Assembly (NCBI GenBank): GCA_038380795.1
Contig: CM076262.1
Location: 2,187,845 to 2,251,844, forward strand
Reading direction: 5' to 3'
DNA length: 64,000 nucleotides
Source of the DNA: Pyrocephalus nanus
Taxonomy: Eukaryota; Chordata; Aves; Passeriformes; Tyrannidae
This document shows positions 12,282-25,379 of this stretch, piece after piece. Numbering within the stretch: position 1 is the first letter of the stretch; each line of letters begins with the position of its first letter. Position numbers and translations under genes: made by a program. A model generated the notes under the pieces. The model ran no database searches. It saw nothing but the letters and a program-made list of their open reading frames with translations, and was not told the origin of the DNA.

Positions 12282-14167
12282 GTGGATGATATGGACACAG
12301 GATGGTATGCAGACTGTGGGGGGCAGCGTAGATACCAAAGTCTCATTTAGGATAGGACACTTGATTATGGGGTTGTCTTAGCTACTTCAGAACCAGTGGG
12401 ATGCTGGTTGAAAAAGTTCTGTGATTACATTTAAATGACTTTGGGAACATGAGATGTTTTTCAGTGCATAATGTGTGTCCCCTTCTACATTTGATTCATA
12501 GAAAATAAGTATTGCATCCAAGTAATTTATGACGCACCTGTTCTGCAAACCTATTTGCAGGCACAAAATCCTGTTTCTTTAGCACAGTTCATGCCTGGGA
12601 ACTTCCACATTTAATGACCTATGTCAACTAGACATTTTTTTCATTATTATTTTAAAGAATTCTATTGAGGATGAACAGGAAGGAATGGAATCCATCTTTC
12701 TCAGCTGTGATGGTTTTGCAGGTCTAGCTGCAATAAAAAGCATGCAAACTTTTTTTTTTTTCCTTAGTGAAGTCAGCAGGTCCTGCTCAGAATGCTCAAA
12801 AGGACTGACCCTGTGGTATAAAACTGTGCTCAGAAATGGTAGTACATCAGGATAGAAGAGAAAAAAAAGACTAGAGACGTACAGGACTACTCCATTTTAC
12901 CTGTTGCTCACTGATGTTAGCTAGAGTAGTTTGTCAAATTCCTATTCCTTTGGGGATCACTAGTGATATTTTCTAGGATATACAGCTTTAATTTCTTTTC
13001 TTTGTGTAGATTTTTTTTTTAATTTATTTGAACCTTATAGAATATTATTTGAGTAGGTTGATACCAAATGATAAACTACTTACACTAGTGAAAGCTATAA
13101 ATCTCTGAAAACAGGTAAGTGAAACATGACACTGAAATGTGCATAGAGAGCCATTTCACAACTTTGGTAAAGGTCTCTTTATATTTAGCGTATAACTGGG
13201 AAGGCAAAACCTACAAAGTTTATGTCCTCATATGACTGCTAATGGTACTAGAACTATGACTTTGTAATGTTTTTGCAGCAGTCTAGGAGTATGACCATCC
13301 CAAATAAATACTGAAATTACTTTAATATTACTTCTATTACTTATTGCTATTATTATTACTTCTTAGAAGCTACAGCTATCTACATATGTGAACACAATTT
13401 TGCAAGATTTTTCAGGGTTAATTTTGGAGCTGTGAAGATTTTATATTTTTATTTATTTTGAGTAACAGAGATTTGAAATGATCTTTGTTATGTGTGCTGT
13501 GAAAAACATTGTGATCTAGTACGTAAAAGACTTTGTGCCTCATATTTCCTCTACATGTTTTTATAGTTTATTTAAACTTTTGGAGTGTGCTTGTGTGGTT
13601 TGGTCTACCAGCAAAATTCAGAGCTTAATTTGTGAAAATATGCTTTAAGTAATTCCCTGGCATTTCAGCATCAGTAAGGCAGAAGCCTTTCAGAACAGAG
13701 TTAGGGAGATGAGTAATGTAACAAGGACAGCTTTTGGCCTGGGGAGTGCAGAAGAACATGAAGACCTGTCAGTCAACCACGGACTGCCACCTGGTGCTTG
13801 CAGGGATAGGAGTTGCCTGCCTGGGCTCTTCCTAGCCATCACCTTCCACATTAATTGAAGTCAGCAAGAGAGCTTGCCCATTTCCTTGATTGTTCATAAC
13901 TTTAGAACTGCATGATCCGAATTAATACATTTCTTAGGAATGTAATAATATAAAATGACAAAGTTTGTTAAGAGTAAATTGTATCTTTAAATTATTTAGA
14001 GGTCTTAACTGTCCCTTAAAAAATCACTTTCATAAAACACATAATTGTGTTTTCATAGAAGAAAATATATTTATTCTGACTGTGGCAACACTGTAAAAGT
14101 TTATGTAATTGACTGTTTCTGGACAATCCTTTTGAAAAAATATGTGTGGGCATGATTTTACTTGGCA

Positions 14168-14250
14168 TGAGTTGTCTCAAATTGCTTCTACCAAAAGAAG
14201 TAATCTGAGACAATTTAGATTACTGAGACAACTCAGATTACAACTCAGAT
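14168..14250. repeat. Local inverted and direct repeat cluster
   Basis: TGAGTTGTCTCA at 14168-14179 is the exact reverse complement of TGAGACAACTCA at 14224-14235. Inside it, 14173-14189 pairs with 14196-14212 (17 bp, two mismatches, 6-nt loop). CAACTCAGATT then repeats directly at 14230-14240 and 14241-14251. Confidence 0.75.
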
Positions 14251-15252
14251 TCAAAAAGAATGACCTAATACACTGAATCCTGCAAATATTTAAGATGATT
14301 CCTTGAATGTGTCAGAATCCCATAGGTTGGATAGATACATCACATTTTACTCTATTTGTATAAAGTTGGGGTTCATGTTATTTAACTTCAGCCATTACAG
14401 TGGGCAGCTGGCTCCTTCTATGATCTGCAGAAGCAGAGGGGCACTTCCAGAGAGCAGTGCTTCTTATATGAAATTGGTCTCCTAAGACACAAGAAAGATG
14501 GAATCAACTCTAGAAACAGTCATTTCTCCCATTGACTGTAGCCCTAGAAGTCAGATTAGAAAAGTAAAGTTAATGAGAGGAATTTCCCTTAGTCTGACTT
14601 AGTTAGAAAATTCTACTTTTTGATACAAAAAGCATATCTCAGCTATGACTGGCTGATGCTACACATTAATTTTCAATAGATTTCCCTCCATGCTGTGAAA
14701 TAATCATTTAATAAAGCTTTCAGGGGCAGTGTGAACCTTAGTAATATTGCTTTAATAGATCTGTTGCCTGGGAACTTAAATCAAGGCTTATGTCCAATGC
14801 CAGTATTAAGATAAAGACTCCCATAGGCAGCCTTTTCCCTTATGTAGGTCTTAGGCAATATGAACCAGTTTTGGTCATATTTTTGTTGGTGCAAAAAGAG
14901 GAGACAGGTCACTCTGTTGCAGCTTTAGAGAATACAGCATGAAAACAGCTGTAGCACCATACTGGGTGTTGATATAGTGTTTTTTTTACTCTCTACTTAC
15001 CTAGTGCTAAGAGCTATGTTGGAGAGAACCTTTGCATCACTTCTCTGTTTAGAGACAAGAAAAATAGTTGTGTCTTTGGGCTCCATGAATCCCAGCAGTC
15101 CTTTGTGATGAGGTTTTGTGCAAGGTCTGCAAATAGATTAGGAAGACACATATGAGAATTATTATATGCTTTCTAGTATTTCTGCAGTGGAAAGTGGTAG
15201 CCAAAATGTTCATCACAAATTCTTGATGAAATAAGTTCCCTCATAGTGACAC

Positions 15253-15302
15253 TTAAATTCTGATTGGATGAGAATGGTTAAATTCTGACTGGATGAGACT
15301 TC
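15253..15302 (+). repeat. 25-bp tandem duplication
   Basis: Two adjacent copies starting TTAAATTCTGA and sharing TGGATGAGA, at 15253-15277 and 15278-15302, differ at only a few positions. This looks like a recent small duplication. Confidence 0.85.
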
Positions 15303-18300
15303 ATTCTTATTACGTATAAGCAACATATACATGAAAATAGAAAAGCTTACCAAAATTTACTATTGTTATTTTTAATAGTATATTTAAAAATACCTGGACA
15401 GAACATTTCCTAGTCATACTCATATTTAATAGATTTGAGCGTGTAAACACACAAAAATTCAGCACCGTGTCTAGAATCCCCAGCCTGAGACTAATATATA
15501 ATTTACATAATCAGTGTTTTATTGTTCTTGTAGCAAAACAAATTCAATAGCAGTGGAAAAGTGTAAAACTTGAAAGCAGTTTCCAACAGGACAAATTTAA
15601 GATTTGATGATGACATCTTAAAAGACTGTACAATTAGAGGATTAGAGGTGTAGGACTGTCTCATAGTTGTCCCATCAATTAGCAAATGCTTTAATGACTT
15701 TTTAATCAATAACAAATAAATTTTAAAAATCCCTATGACTTTATTGGTCTTTGAAATCTTGTGGGGGGAAACAAAAAGCTAATCGCAATCCTTGGTTTCC
15801 CCTTTTGACAGCCTCTGCAAGTGAGCTGGAAAGTGTCTGTTAAAAAGGAATATTTCAACTGAAACAAATTCCTCTTGCTTTTGTCTCCAAGTGAACTGCA
15901 CTGTGAAAGGACATGAAATGTGAATGTACTGCCTGAGAGGTTTACTGTAAAAGATAATGTACAGTCTGAGGGTAACTATTACCATCTCCAGTGCAGAGCA
16001 AATACTCAGAATGGTAAAAGGTTGTTGTTCAAGAAACAAGAAGTAAAACAGAGCTTTAGTGTTTTTTAAAGGTTCTCTGTAGGTATCTAAATTTTTCATG
16101 TGAGTTGTCTTTGTTGTCCTGTTAAGAGCTGTTATTAGAACTGCATGAAGAAACTCCTAGTCATTCAGCTGTGTGAAGTTATACACAGCAAAATATGTGA
16201 GAAGAGAGGAAAATGCCCTTACATTCATTAGTGATTATATTAACTAATATATTCTGATTTTTTTTTTAATTATGCTTCAATTTAGCAGGAGAAATTTTCT
16301 TGTAACACTTTTGCTGATTTAAGTTTGTTTATGGATCAAACTTTCAGAAAAAAAATTTAAGTAGTCAAATTTGTATGAAATGTTGTATGTTTACATTTGT
16401 GCATGTGATTTTTCCACATGGGGGCCTGGATGGTTACTTCAAAGTTCATGGAAGTTAATGGTGAAGTAATCCGCATTGTGTTCAGTGGATTAGGCCAGGC
16501 CTTATGTGCAGATATAGATAACTGCCAATAGGAATTTGAACATACAAACATTGAGGTAACTAATATTTCATTTGTCATTATATATCTGGGCTCTTGGACT
16601 GGACTCCTGAAAAATATCAAAAATCTTTTTTTCTTGATACCTTCATGTTGTGATGATAGGCAAAAAAGAAAACTATATTGTGTATCCTAGTTAATCACCT
16701 AAGTGCTGACCCTTCCTTTGGGATAGAGTATGAACTGAATGATCTCTCCAGATCTTCAAAGTTATTTTCTATTATTTTAATTGTATAGGTGTAAGAATAG
16801 TTGATTAGTGGTGTTGAAAGGAGGTAAAATATATGTACTAATTTATGGTTTTTAAGTTTGATTAATTCATCCATCTCTTTTTTACATATTTTGGTGGCAA
16901 AATACCCTTAAATTCTTTCATTAAGATAGCAATTTAAAGGAAGAAATTCAAAGTTCAAAAGTGAATTTTTGCAGCAAATTTTCATGCATTCAATGTAATG
17001 TGTCGTAAAGTATGATTACAGATGGAGTCCTACTAGGAGAAAGTTAGGGTCACAGAGTAAGCTCTTATCATTTACTCTGGACTGAGTCCACTGACTTTGA
17101 AGAAGTCCATGGAAATTTAAAATATTTTACTTCATATGTGATTACAGATCACAAACTGGCATTTCTTGAAACTATTATTTCAAAAATATGAATATGGTTA
17201 AATTAATTAGAATCACAGAAATATATCAAAAGATACATACTATATTTTATTATTTATTTCACTGAACTGATCATGGAAATTAAACCAAAATCCCTATTCA
17301 GAACAAGAATGCTTTGTTTTCTTTTACAAAACACAAGTGTAGCTTTGATTGCTGAAATTTTGTGGGAGGTACATAGAAGTAGAGAGAAGAGATGGGACTG
17401 AAAATTTCTGTTTCACCACTCTTCAGAAAATGGTGTGAAAGTCTCCTAAAATAGATCCATGAAATAGCAACAAGGCCTGGAAAAAAAGAGCACAGAAGAG
17501 AGAGAAAAACTAACTTCCTAATCCAAAGAAAGTTGTTTTTCCATTTCTTTCCTTTCCTTCCTCTAGAACAGTGTGTGGCTGAAGACCAGAGACAGGACTG
17601 ATCTTATCTAGTGCTGTAGATCCATGTCTGAATGAGTTACCCCAGCAATTTTTGGAGTCCTTAGAGAGAAACAGGCACTTTGGGTGAAATTTATGTGTCC
17701 TGTTGTAGCAGAATTGTGGCTCATAGGTGACTGCTGCTCCCACTGTGAAGACGTCGTGAAGAAATATGAGGAGAGTCTTGGGTCAGAGGAGTGTGAAGTT
17801 CTATTTCACTATTTGTTTTTGTTTTCAGTGGCCAGCTGAGATAGTGACCTAAACCCATTTCTTCATTCATGTAAGAGATCTGGGGTTTGCATTTAAAAAG
17901 AATGTAAGAATCATGTGTCAGATAGCTGGAATGCTGATACTCCAGCACTTTTAGTACGGAGATTAGAAGGGCGGTAGGTCATCTTCCCTGTCTCTCTACT
18001 AATAAATGGATAGCTGCATTGCCTAGCTATATCACGTCTTCTGGGAATTTTCTTCAGTCATTTTAGCTAAGAAAAGCTACTATTGTATGTACGTCTTGAT
18101 CATGCAACACTCTCCCAACAAAGGAGACTTGGAGGACAACTCTTGTCAGACAGTATGGCAGGATTTCCATATGAAAATATTTCCACTTCTTACATTTTGT
18201 TTCCTATTTGAAATTTTCCATGGGATAAATTTTCTGACTAATTCTGACTACAAATATATTTCAGTGAATTTGTTACAGCATTCTAGCCTGTATCCCTATC

Positions 18301-18722
18301 CCAATGGGGAAAATAGTTGGAGTTGTCCAAAATAACCATGATGAACGGAACCTAAGGCCTAATTAGGATATTTAAAATGCTAAATTCAGCCAACATAAAT
18401 TTTTTTATTTTAAACACTCTTTGTCTTGTACAATTTTTTTGTTCAATAAAAAAAACTCATATAAGTAAAACTGAATATACTTGCTCAAAACTCATTTGAT
18501 TGAAAAAGCAAAGCATTGTTTAGATAACTTTATTTTCTGCTTGATAAGCAAAGTTTTGACTTTTCATTTGACAGCCAGGATATTTTAATGTAAATTGTTC
18601 TCCCCAGGGATGAGAAACATTTCCCACCTGTATGTAATTTTCTATATTTTAAACAGGAAAACAACCATTGTACAGATTATAAGACCTGTGAAACAGTTTT
18701 ATTCTTTTCTAACCCACTGCAG

Positions 18723-18739
18723 GTTTCACTGCTGGAAAA
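18723..18739 (+). other. Candidate 17-nt microexon
   Basis: A very good 3' splice site (T-rich tract, branch-like CTAAC, then CACTGCAG ending at 18722) is followed 17 nt later by a near-consensus donor, AAAA|GTAAGTAC, at 18740. The enclosed sequence is GTTTCACTGCTGGAAAA. The length is not a multiple of three, which argues against a typical in-frame neural microexon. It could also be a decoy pair. Confidence 0.25.
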
Positions 18740-21700
18740 GTAAGTACTTTATTACATTAAGTTAATTTAGAATAATCAGATTGTTTTAAAGTTAAAGCTG
18801 TAGAACGTATTACATATCTTAATTATACCTCCTGATTATCATAGAATAGTAACAAATTTGCAGAAGAACAGCAAGATGTGAACGTTACACACATTCATGA
18901 CTTGAGGGGATCCTCCTGATTTGCGTTGCATTGTTGCTACTGACTGCTCTCCTTCACAATCTTCTTGGGCCATCAGGACATATTTCACCATAAATATGTT
19001 GTAGACTGAAGGTGTTTAGAGGCTCTATGCTATTCAAGTTAGCACACAAAGCGCCTACTGTACTGAAGCACTGAACAAGTGGGTAATGATAAACCCACAA
19101 ATTGCACTGTTCTCAAGGAGGAAGAAAAAAGTGGATCTATGCTATAAGAATGAAAGATACACTGGAAATATACAAAAGACATGCTCCAAGAAATATAAGA
19201 CCAGTGAGAAAATAACCATGGGTTTCAGTTTCTTTTGGATATGGCTCAGGAAAATAACACAAAATTATTACTACATAGAATATCATTTATTGCAATAAAC
19301 ATGTACTTTAATATAAAGAACATAAAAGTAAAAATGTGTATCATTGACTGACTTTGGTTTAGTTTTTGTTTTTGGTTTTTTTTTTCCTTTGGATGACAGC
19401 AGTATTGCTTTTTACATTAAAGCTAACTTCTAAACATTAATGTGTATGTATTTGAAACAGAACTGAAGTACGAATCAAATCTAGTTACTCGTGAAATGTA
19501 AAAATTTTATGTAGTACTTTCAGCATGAGGGTAGAGTTTGTGGGAACTTTTTATTGTCAAAGAAGTGTGCAAGCAAACACAATTGTTCAAAAAAACCTTT
19601 GAATAAAAATGCCATAGATAATGCTTTAAATTTTTAAATAGTTTGGGGTGGGTTTTTTCTGTGATAGTTCTATTCTTTTTGATGTTAGTGATAACGTATG
19701 TTCTATTGATCTGCCTCCCCAATGTACTGCCGAAGTTTGGTGGTATATCTATTAAAATGTTGCTTAAGTTCATCTACCTTGTTTTTTCTACACTAAGTTA
19801 TCCCCTCACAAATTATCCTGTGTTGAGAGGCAGCAGGAAAAACCCCCAATATTTTCCACTAGTCTTGAAAAAGCAGTTAAGAAAGATTCCATTTATTCTT
19901 CCTAAGGCAATGTTTACCTGTTTGGATATTTTTTATTATTTTTCCTTTTAACTTATAGTATTTTTCAAATTTTGCTTATTGCTTTTAAAGTATTTCTATG
20001 CTCACTCGTATTAGATATTTGTAATTTCCTGTGAATGATGGATTATACATGATATTGAAACAAATTGCTGGAAAAAAGGGAGGAAAAATCAGGATCTGCA
20101 GCATCATTCGCATTTTCACACCATGTCATCTATTTTTTAAGGCATTCTTATGAGAAAAATACATCTATGAAATTACATTATTCTTTTAAAAGTTAAAGTA
20201 TTACAAACCATTTTTTTCTGGAATTAATGAAATAGTTCAGGAAAAATTTATATAATCATTAAAGGAAAAGGAATACAGTCTTTGTTGCATTTTTATTGTA
20301 TATTTAATTGTGCTGCGGTAGGTCATAAATGTCCAAATCTGTTCCAAAAAAATGTTCTAAAATGCCTACAGATTGTTTCATTTTACACTTTTTACTCTGA
20401 ATACACAACCACTTACTCTCACTATGTGATATTCAGATAGATTTTTGCATGCTGTACTCAGATTTTTACAAAGTGAACATATTTGTTGTACTGCAAAATA
20501 AAAATCCTATTGCAGGTTAATTAACACCAGAAATATGGTAAAGATTCATCGAATGAAAAAATTAATTTCTACTCTAATTTAGGCATGAACATTTACATTT
20601 TAAATTATACTTATGTAGGTGTGAATAACTGTTCTATAAAATCCTTTGGTACAGATGTATTGCAATAGAAAATATTATAAAGCTTTAGTTATGGATTGTG
20701 CATAGTCAATATTTCTTAGAAATTAAGATTATTAAAAAACCCCAAACATAAAATGCATACATAAGAAACCTTTAGTATTATAAGCATTATAATAACTAAA
20801 TTCTGGAAATTCAAAGTCTCAAACAGTTCTATAACTCATCCTATTCAAACCTAATACAGCACAATGCAATTTTTACAGTGCCCTTTGTGATAGTATCCTG
20901 GAGCGTTTTAAAATGAATAAAGTTAAAATTAGCAATGTAGCACTCAATTTCCTAAAGGAGTTACTTTAGAAGAACGAAGTAAAATCAATGCCTTAAATAT
21001 TTGGATTTAAAACACCGCCAATTGAAGCTCTTTTTATTTCAAGTAGGAAAGTATTCCAAATCTCCTGAACGAAATGTCTGAAGGCTCTACAGGTTTAGGA
21101 TATCAAAAAAAGTATTTAAGAATTATAAACCCATCATCTATTAATCTCTGAGTGCATACTTTCCAGAGGCATGAAAAGTACATATAATGGCTAGGTAGAG
21201 CTATGCAACAGTCTCTGCATCAAATAGTAAGCTAGTAGTTTATTTGCATTTCTATCACACATTTCACCTGAAGACCTCAAAGTGGTCCTCTGCTAATTCC
21301 AGCAGAACAGCATAAAACACTTAAAAAAATACCACAGTGAACCGCAGTAGTATGCTGGAAAAAAGGAGCTTTGTATGAGCAGCAGGTGAGGTGCAACCCT
21401 CCAATGGACCACAGGGTCAATTGCACATTAGGTGGCATCACTTGTGCAATGGGCCTCTTTGTAAGTGATTTTATTGAACTATAGTTCTGAAGATGATTGT
21501 TGCAGGTCCTGTATTTACATATAGAATCACCATTTACAAGAAACAGTTTTGTAGAAAGTTGGCAATTGCAGTTGTAGCAACAAGCCTTTCTTGATTTTTT
21601 AGGTGATGAAAGACCACTAAAACTTTGGCAGTCTGAAAAGTAGATATGAAACCCTTTGCTGATGGATCTTAGCCAGGGAGGTGGCAGGAGGGCTTGGGAG

Positions 21701-24700
21701 GGAAAAGAAATCAGACAAAAACTTTCCAGGAGAAAGAAGCTGTCTTTGCATTGGAAAGAAATGGAGTGTCAGAACATTTCATGTGTCAGAAGGAATGACA
21801 AAATACATTAGAGTTGCAAAAGTTACAGATCCAGAAATTATAATCTGCAGATGTTTAGCGTAACAAGGGGCTGCAGATGAACTCTTGGGCTGCTGAAGTT
21901 CATAGCAGTCTTGCCACTTGCTGTTGTGTGATTCAAGTTTTCCATACATTTCTGAGGTACAAAAAGGTGTTTGAAATTTGATTTCTTTTGTCATATTCTG
22001 AATGACCAGAAAATAACCCAAGGAAACATCTAGCAGAAACTCAGCTGCCTCTATAGCAAGAAGAGGATTTTAAAGAGAGGCCCTTATTAGTTGGTGCAAT
22101 CAGAAAGAAGCAGCACAAGTACTATACCCTTCTTCCCTACCTTCCTTGTACAGCTGGGCTGTACAGAAAGGTGGCCTGGAAGAGGAACAAGCAAGAATAG
22201 TCTCTGTTACAAATGGAGTCTCTAATGAGTATCTCATTCCTTATCTCCAGACTTCCCTCTCCAAGGATATTTTGGTATTTTGCTCTCTTTTTTAAAAAAA
22301 GTTTCTATATTAGGTTAAAATAACACAAAAGTTAGCTTATAAATTTCTGCTACATCTAGCAGAAGCAAACATATTACCTTAACAAGATAGTAAGCATGGG
22401 CACTTTAAAACATTCATTCCAACTAGGGATTCCAAATCTTGTTTAAACTTTTTAGGCTTTTTCCCGTTCTATCTATCAACAGTGTGACATCTTTCAAATG
22501 CAGGCCCTCTGTCACCTGTTCCATATCATTAGTGTTCAAGATGATTTTGTGTGTCTGTTTGTATGGGTTTTGGCTCATGAGAAGAGGCTATTTACACTTC
22601 TCCATATAGGCAATGATGCAGCATACTCATAGAAGAAAAGGATTGACAGGTGGAAAAAATAGGAATATTTTCAGGCAACTGGGCTTTCAAAAGTGATATA
22701 TTTGCTGATTGGAATAATTTTCTGACCTTATCATAAGATCTTTTCTTCCGATTCTTGAGATTTCTGTTTTGATTGCTGCTCTCTTACATAGTTCATCCCT
22801 TTCTCTGAACCATTCATAAAACAGCCATTGTGTTTTTTCACGGTATAGTTGGCCATATGTGCTTCTACCCTTGGAAGGTACGTAGATATTCCATCCCTTA
22901 TCTGGAATATCCTGGTAATGCAGTTTGAAAATAAAGCTGCTAGTTAAAAGGAAAACTCAGTCATTATTTCTGCTGACTTTGGTGGGATTTAAGACATGCT
23001 TAACATTTAATTGCAGGCTTTATATTTTCCAGAGTGGAGCAGTCAAGGAAGAAAATGAAGAAAATTTTTATTTCAAATTTTAATGCCATAAACAACAAGT
23101 AAAGGACTGTTCTCCGTGAAACAAGAACTGGATAATTAGTTATTTGATGAGCTTTTGTGTGCTTGCTAGGAAGGAAGAGATTGAAAAACAATGGTAGAAA
23201 ACTATGAAGTACTTGACAGATGCTTTTTAAGTAATAATAATATCTACAGTAAGTATAAGATCTTATATTGCTCAGGGACGTTTACTGAACTATCAGGTAT
23301 TCATTTGGCTATAGGCAAATGCAGATCAATGGCAACTGACTGAAAAGGAGTAGGGGTAATATATTTTTTCTCACCAGTTCTCCTAAAATAAGTCTCTTTA
23401 AATTTGTGACACAGTCGGTCATGTGCATCATATTATGGCAGGTTACATCACATGATTTTATGTAGCCTGCTGGTAACATCACTTTGCATTATACATTTAA
23501 AGAAATATCACTTCACATAGGGTAGAAGACAGTAATCAACTGACAAGTATTCTCCCGCTACCCATGAGAAGAAGCCAAGTATCAGATCTAATACTTTCTA
23601 TCCCCAACAAATAATTTTCTGTAAATGCTTGTGCATGACAGAATGCCAGCAGATAGTGGGTATTTCACAGCTGGTGACTCTCTTATTGTTTAACAGTGAT
23701 GTCTGCATCTTATCACTCTGTGCAAATTATTTAGCAACTGCCATATTATTTATAGGTATGAATTGCACAAATTAATCTCATAAATAATTCATTTTTTTTT
23801 GCTGTGAATTAACATTCTGCCACAGTTAAAAATATGGGTTTTTTTGAAATAGTATCAATTGCTATGGGCATATTGTGATTTTTCAAGCCAATGGATTTTG
23901 AAAAACAAGTTTCAGTGAAAAGAAGAAGTGTTTTTTTCTTGAACTTTACACACACTTGGCAGAATCTTTCAGGTTGTGAAAAGTACCACCTTGGTTTTTA
24001 ATAAGAATTATGTCATGTTCAGGCATTTACAGAAAGAGGAAAACCACTGGATTTCATCCTAACTGTATGGCAGTCTTTCAGGACGTGACACCAATTTGTA
24101 AACAAAAAACTAGCTTAAATGAATAATGACCCATTTTTATAAATGAAACAAAAAAAGAAGAACATTGGTTTTCTTTCCCTAGTAAGACATAAGAATGTCA
24201 TTGTGAACCTAACAGAAAGACAGTCGCAAGTTTGTTTGCTAGTAGACTCCTAGGGAGCTGAACACAAAAATCCAATAAATAATTAGCTCTCCTGTGACAG
24301 GCTTCTGAATTACTGTGATACATTAATTGGACAAAATTAGCATGAATTAAGGCAAATAAGTATAACATGTAATTTATTACTTACTAAGCACGGTGCTGCA
24401 GTGGAAGCCTCAGATTTCCCTTAAGATTGCTTTAACAGCTATAATGCATTCCTTAATTTACTCTGTGGAAAATCAATTTTTTCAGAGTTCATTAAGCACC
24501 AATATGTTACAATGCAAGTCCCTAGAGCATAGCACTACAATACGTTATGCAAATTCATACCAGTGCGTTACCAATATGTAAATAGCAATAATACTATTGT
24601 CAGCTCTCTATTGATAGACATACTGAAAAGGATAATGCTTAAAACTTCTTCAACTCTTTTGACTGGTTTCTGATATTAATCACTACTCCTTTTAAATGCT

Positions 24701-24944
24701 ATTTCTTAGGAGAGCCATTATTTAAAAAAATCTGTTTAATTTATGGTTCATTAATGAAAGTGTTCTGAAGTCTCTGTTTGCAAAGAAGTGGCACATAAAG
24801 CTTTCTTACACGTTCGTAAGCACGAGCCTTTTCTTAATGAGAACTCAGTATTTCCAGTAGATGCATAAATGAACAATGCTGACTGATAGTTATGGATATA
24901 TCATACAATAAATGTAAGAGAAGGCATTCCTAAACTACAAGCTC
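18740..24944. other. AT-rich single-copy non-coding DNA
   Basis: No gene or recognisable transposon is visible. The stretch consists of short A/T runs and chance open frames (at most 102 codons, hydrophobic and T-rich). Confidence 0.6.
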
Positions 24945-24967
24945 TATAAATAAATAAATAAATAAAT
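24945..24967. repeat. (TAAA)n microsatellite
   Basis: Five consecutive TAAA units, followed 18 bp later by a T16 run at 24986-25001. Confidence 0.9.
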
Positions 24968-25044
24968 TTAAGCCTTTTTCTTCCCTTTTTTTTTTTTTTT
25001 TGACAAAAAATGAATATAAAATCCCACATAGTATTTATTCCACC

Positions 25045-25379
25045 TCTTGTGGTTTAACCTAGCAGGTAGCTAAACACCACATAGACACTTCCTCCCCCTA
25101 CCTCTACTGACCATGATGACATATGATCTGAAATATCCCTTTGGTCAGTTTGGGTCATGTCTCCCAGTTGTGTCCCCTCCCATCTTCTTGTACCCCACAG
25201 CCTCCTTACTGGTGGAATGGTGTGAGAAGCTGAAAAGTCCTTGACTCAGTGTAAAGACTGCTTAGCAACCACTAAAACATCAGTGTGTTATCAAAATTAT
25301 TCTCATCCTAAATCCAAAACACAGCTCTGTACCAGCTACTAGGAAGTAAATTAATTCTACCCCAGCTGAAACCAGGACA
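25045..25379 (-). mobile_element. Solo LTR of an avian endogenous retrovirus (minus), internally deleted
   Basis: Read on the minus strand, the element starts TGTCCTGGTTTCAGCTGGGG (its 5' end, at plus position 25379). It continues through a block with TAGTAGCTGGTACAGAGC, AACACACTGATGTTTTAG and AAGGACTTTTCAGCTTC, then GGGAGGGGACACAACTGGGAGACATGACCC, and ends GGTTAAACCACAAGA near 25045. This is the layout of a common bird LTR family. Against the related LTR at 34571-35110 it lacks about 200 bp of the middle and 3' part, including the TATA-box and polyadenylation regions. No gag, pol or env is next to it, so it is a solo LTR left by recombination and then eroded. I see no clear target-site duplication. 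Confidence 0.82.

Larger units (their letters stand above)
12282..18722. other. AT-rich single-copy non-coding DNA
   Basis: No gene or dated repeat is visible. Features include T-runs at about 12751 and 13010, a local inverted-repeat cluster at 14168-14250, a minus-strand candidate exon at 15001-15044, and a 25-bp tandem duplication at 15253-15302. The 106-codon minus-strand frame at 15779-16099 has no recognisable domain and is probably chance. Confidence 0.55.

Noticed and set aside
12059..12381. Plus-strand frames of 76 and 103 codons
   Set aside because: They run antisense across a CR1 3' end (12168-12281), so they are shadows of the repeat.
13040..13113. Plus-strand candidate exon (acceptor CTTATAG, donor ACAG|GTAAGTG)
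   Set aside because: The splice sites are decent, but all three frames contain stops and the interior is plain AT-rich sequence. A decoy is more likely.
15779..16099. 106-codon minus-strand open frame
   Set aside because: No known domain and no convincing splice sites at its edges.
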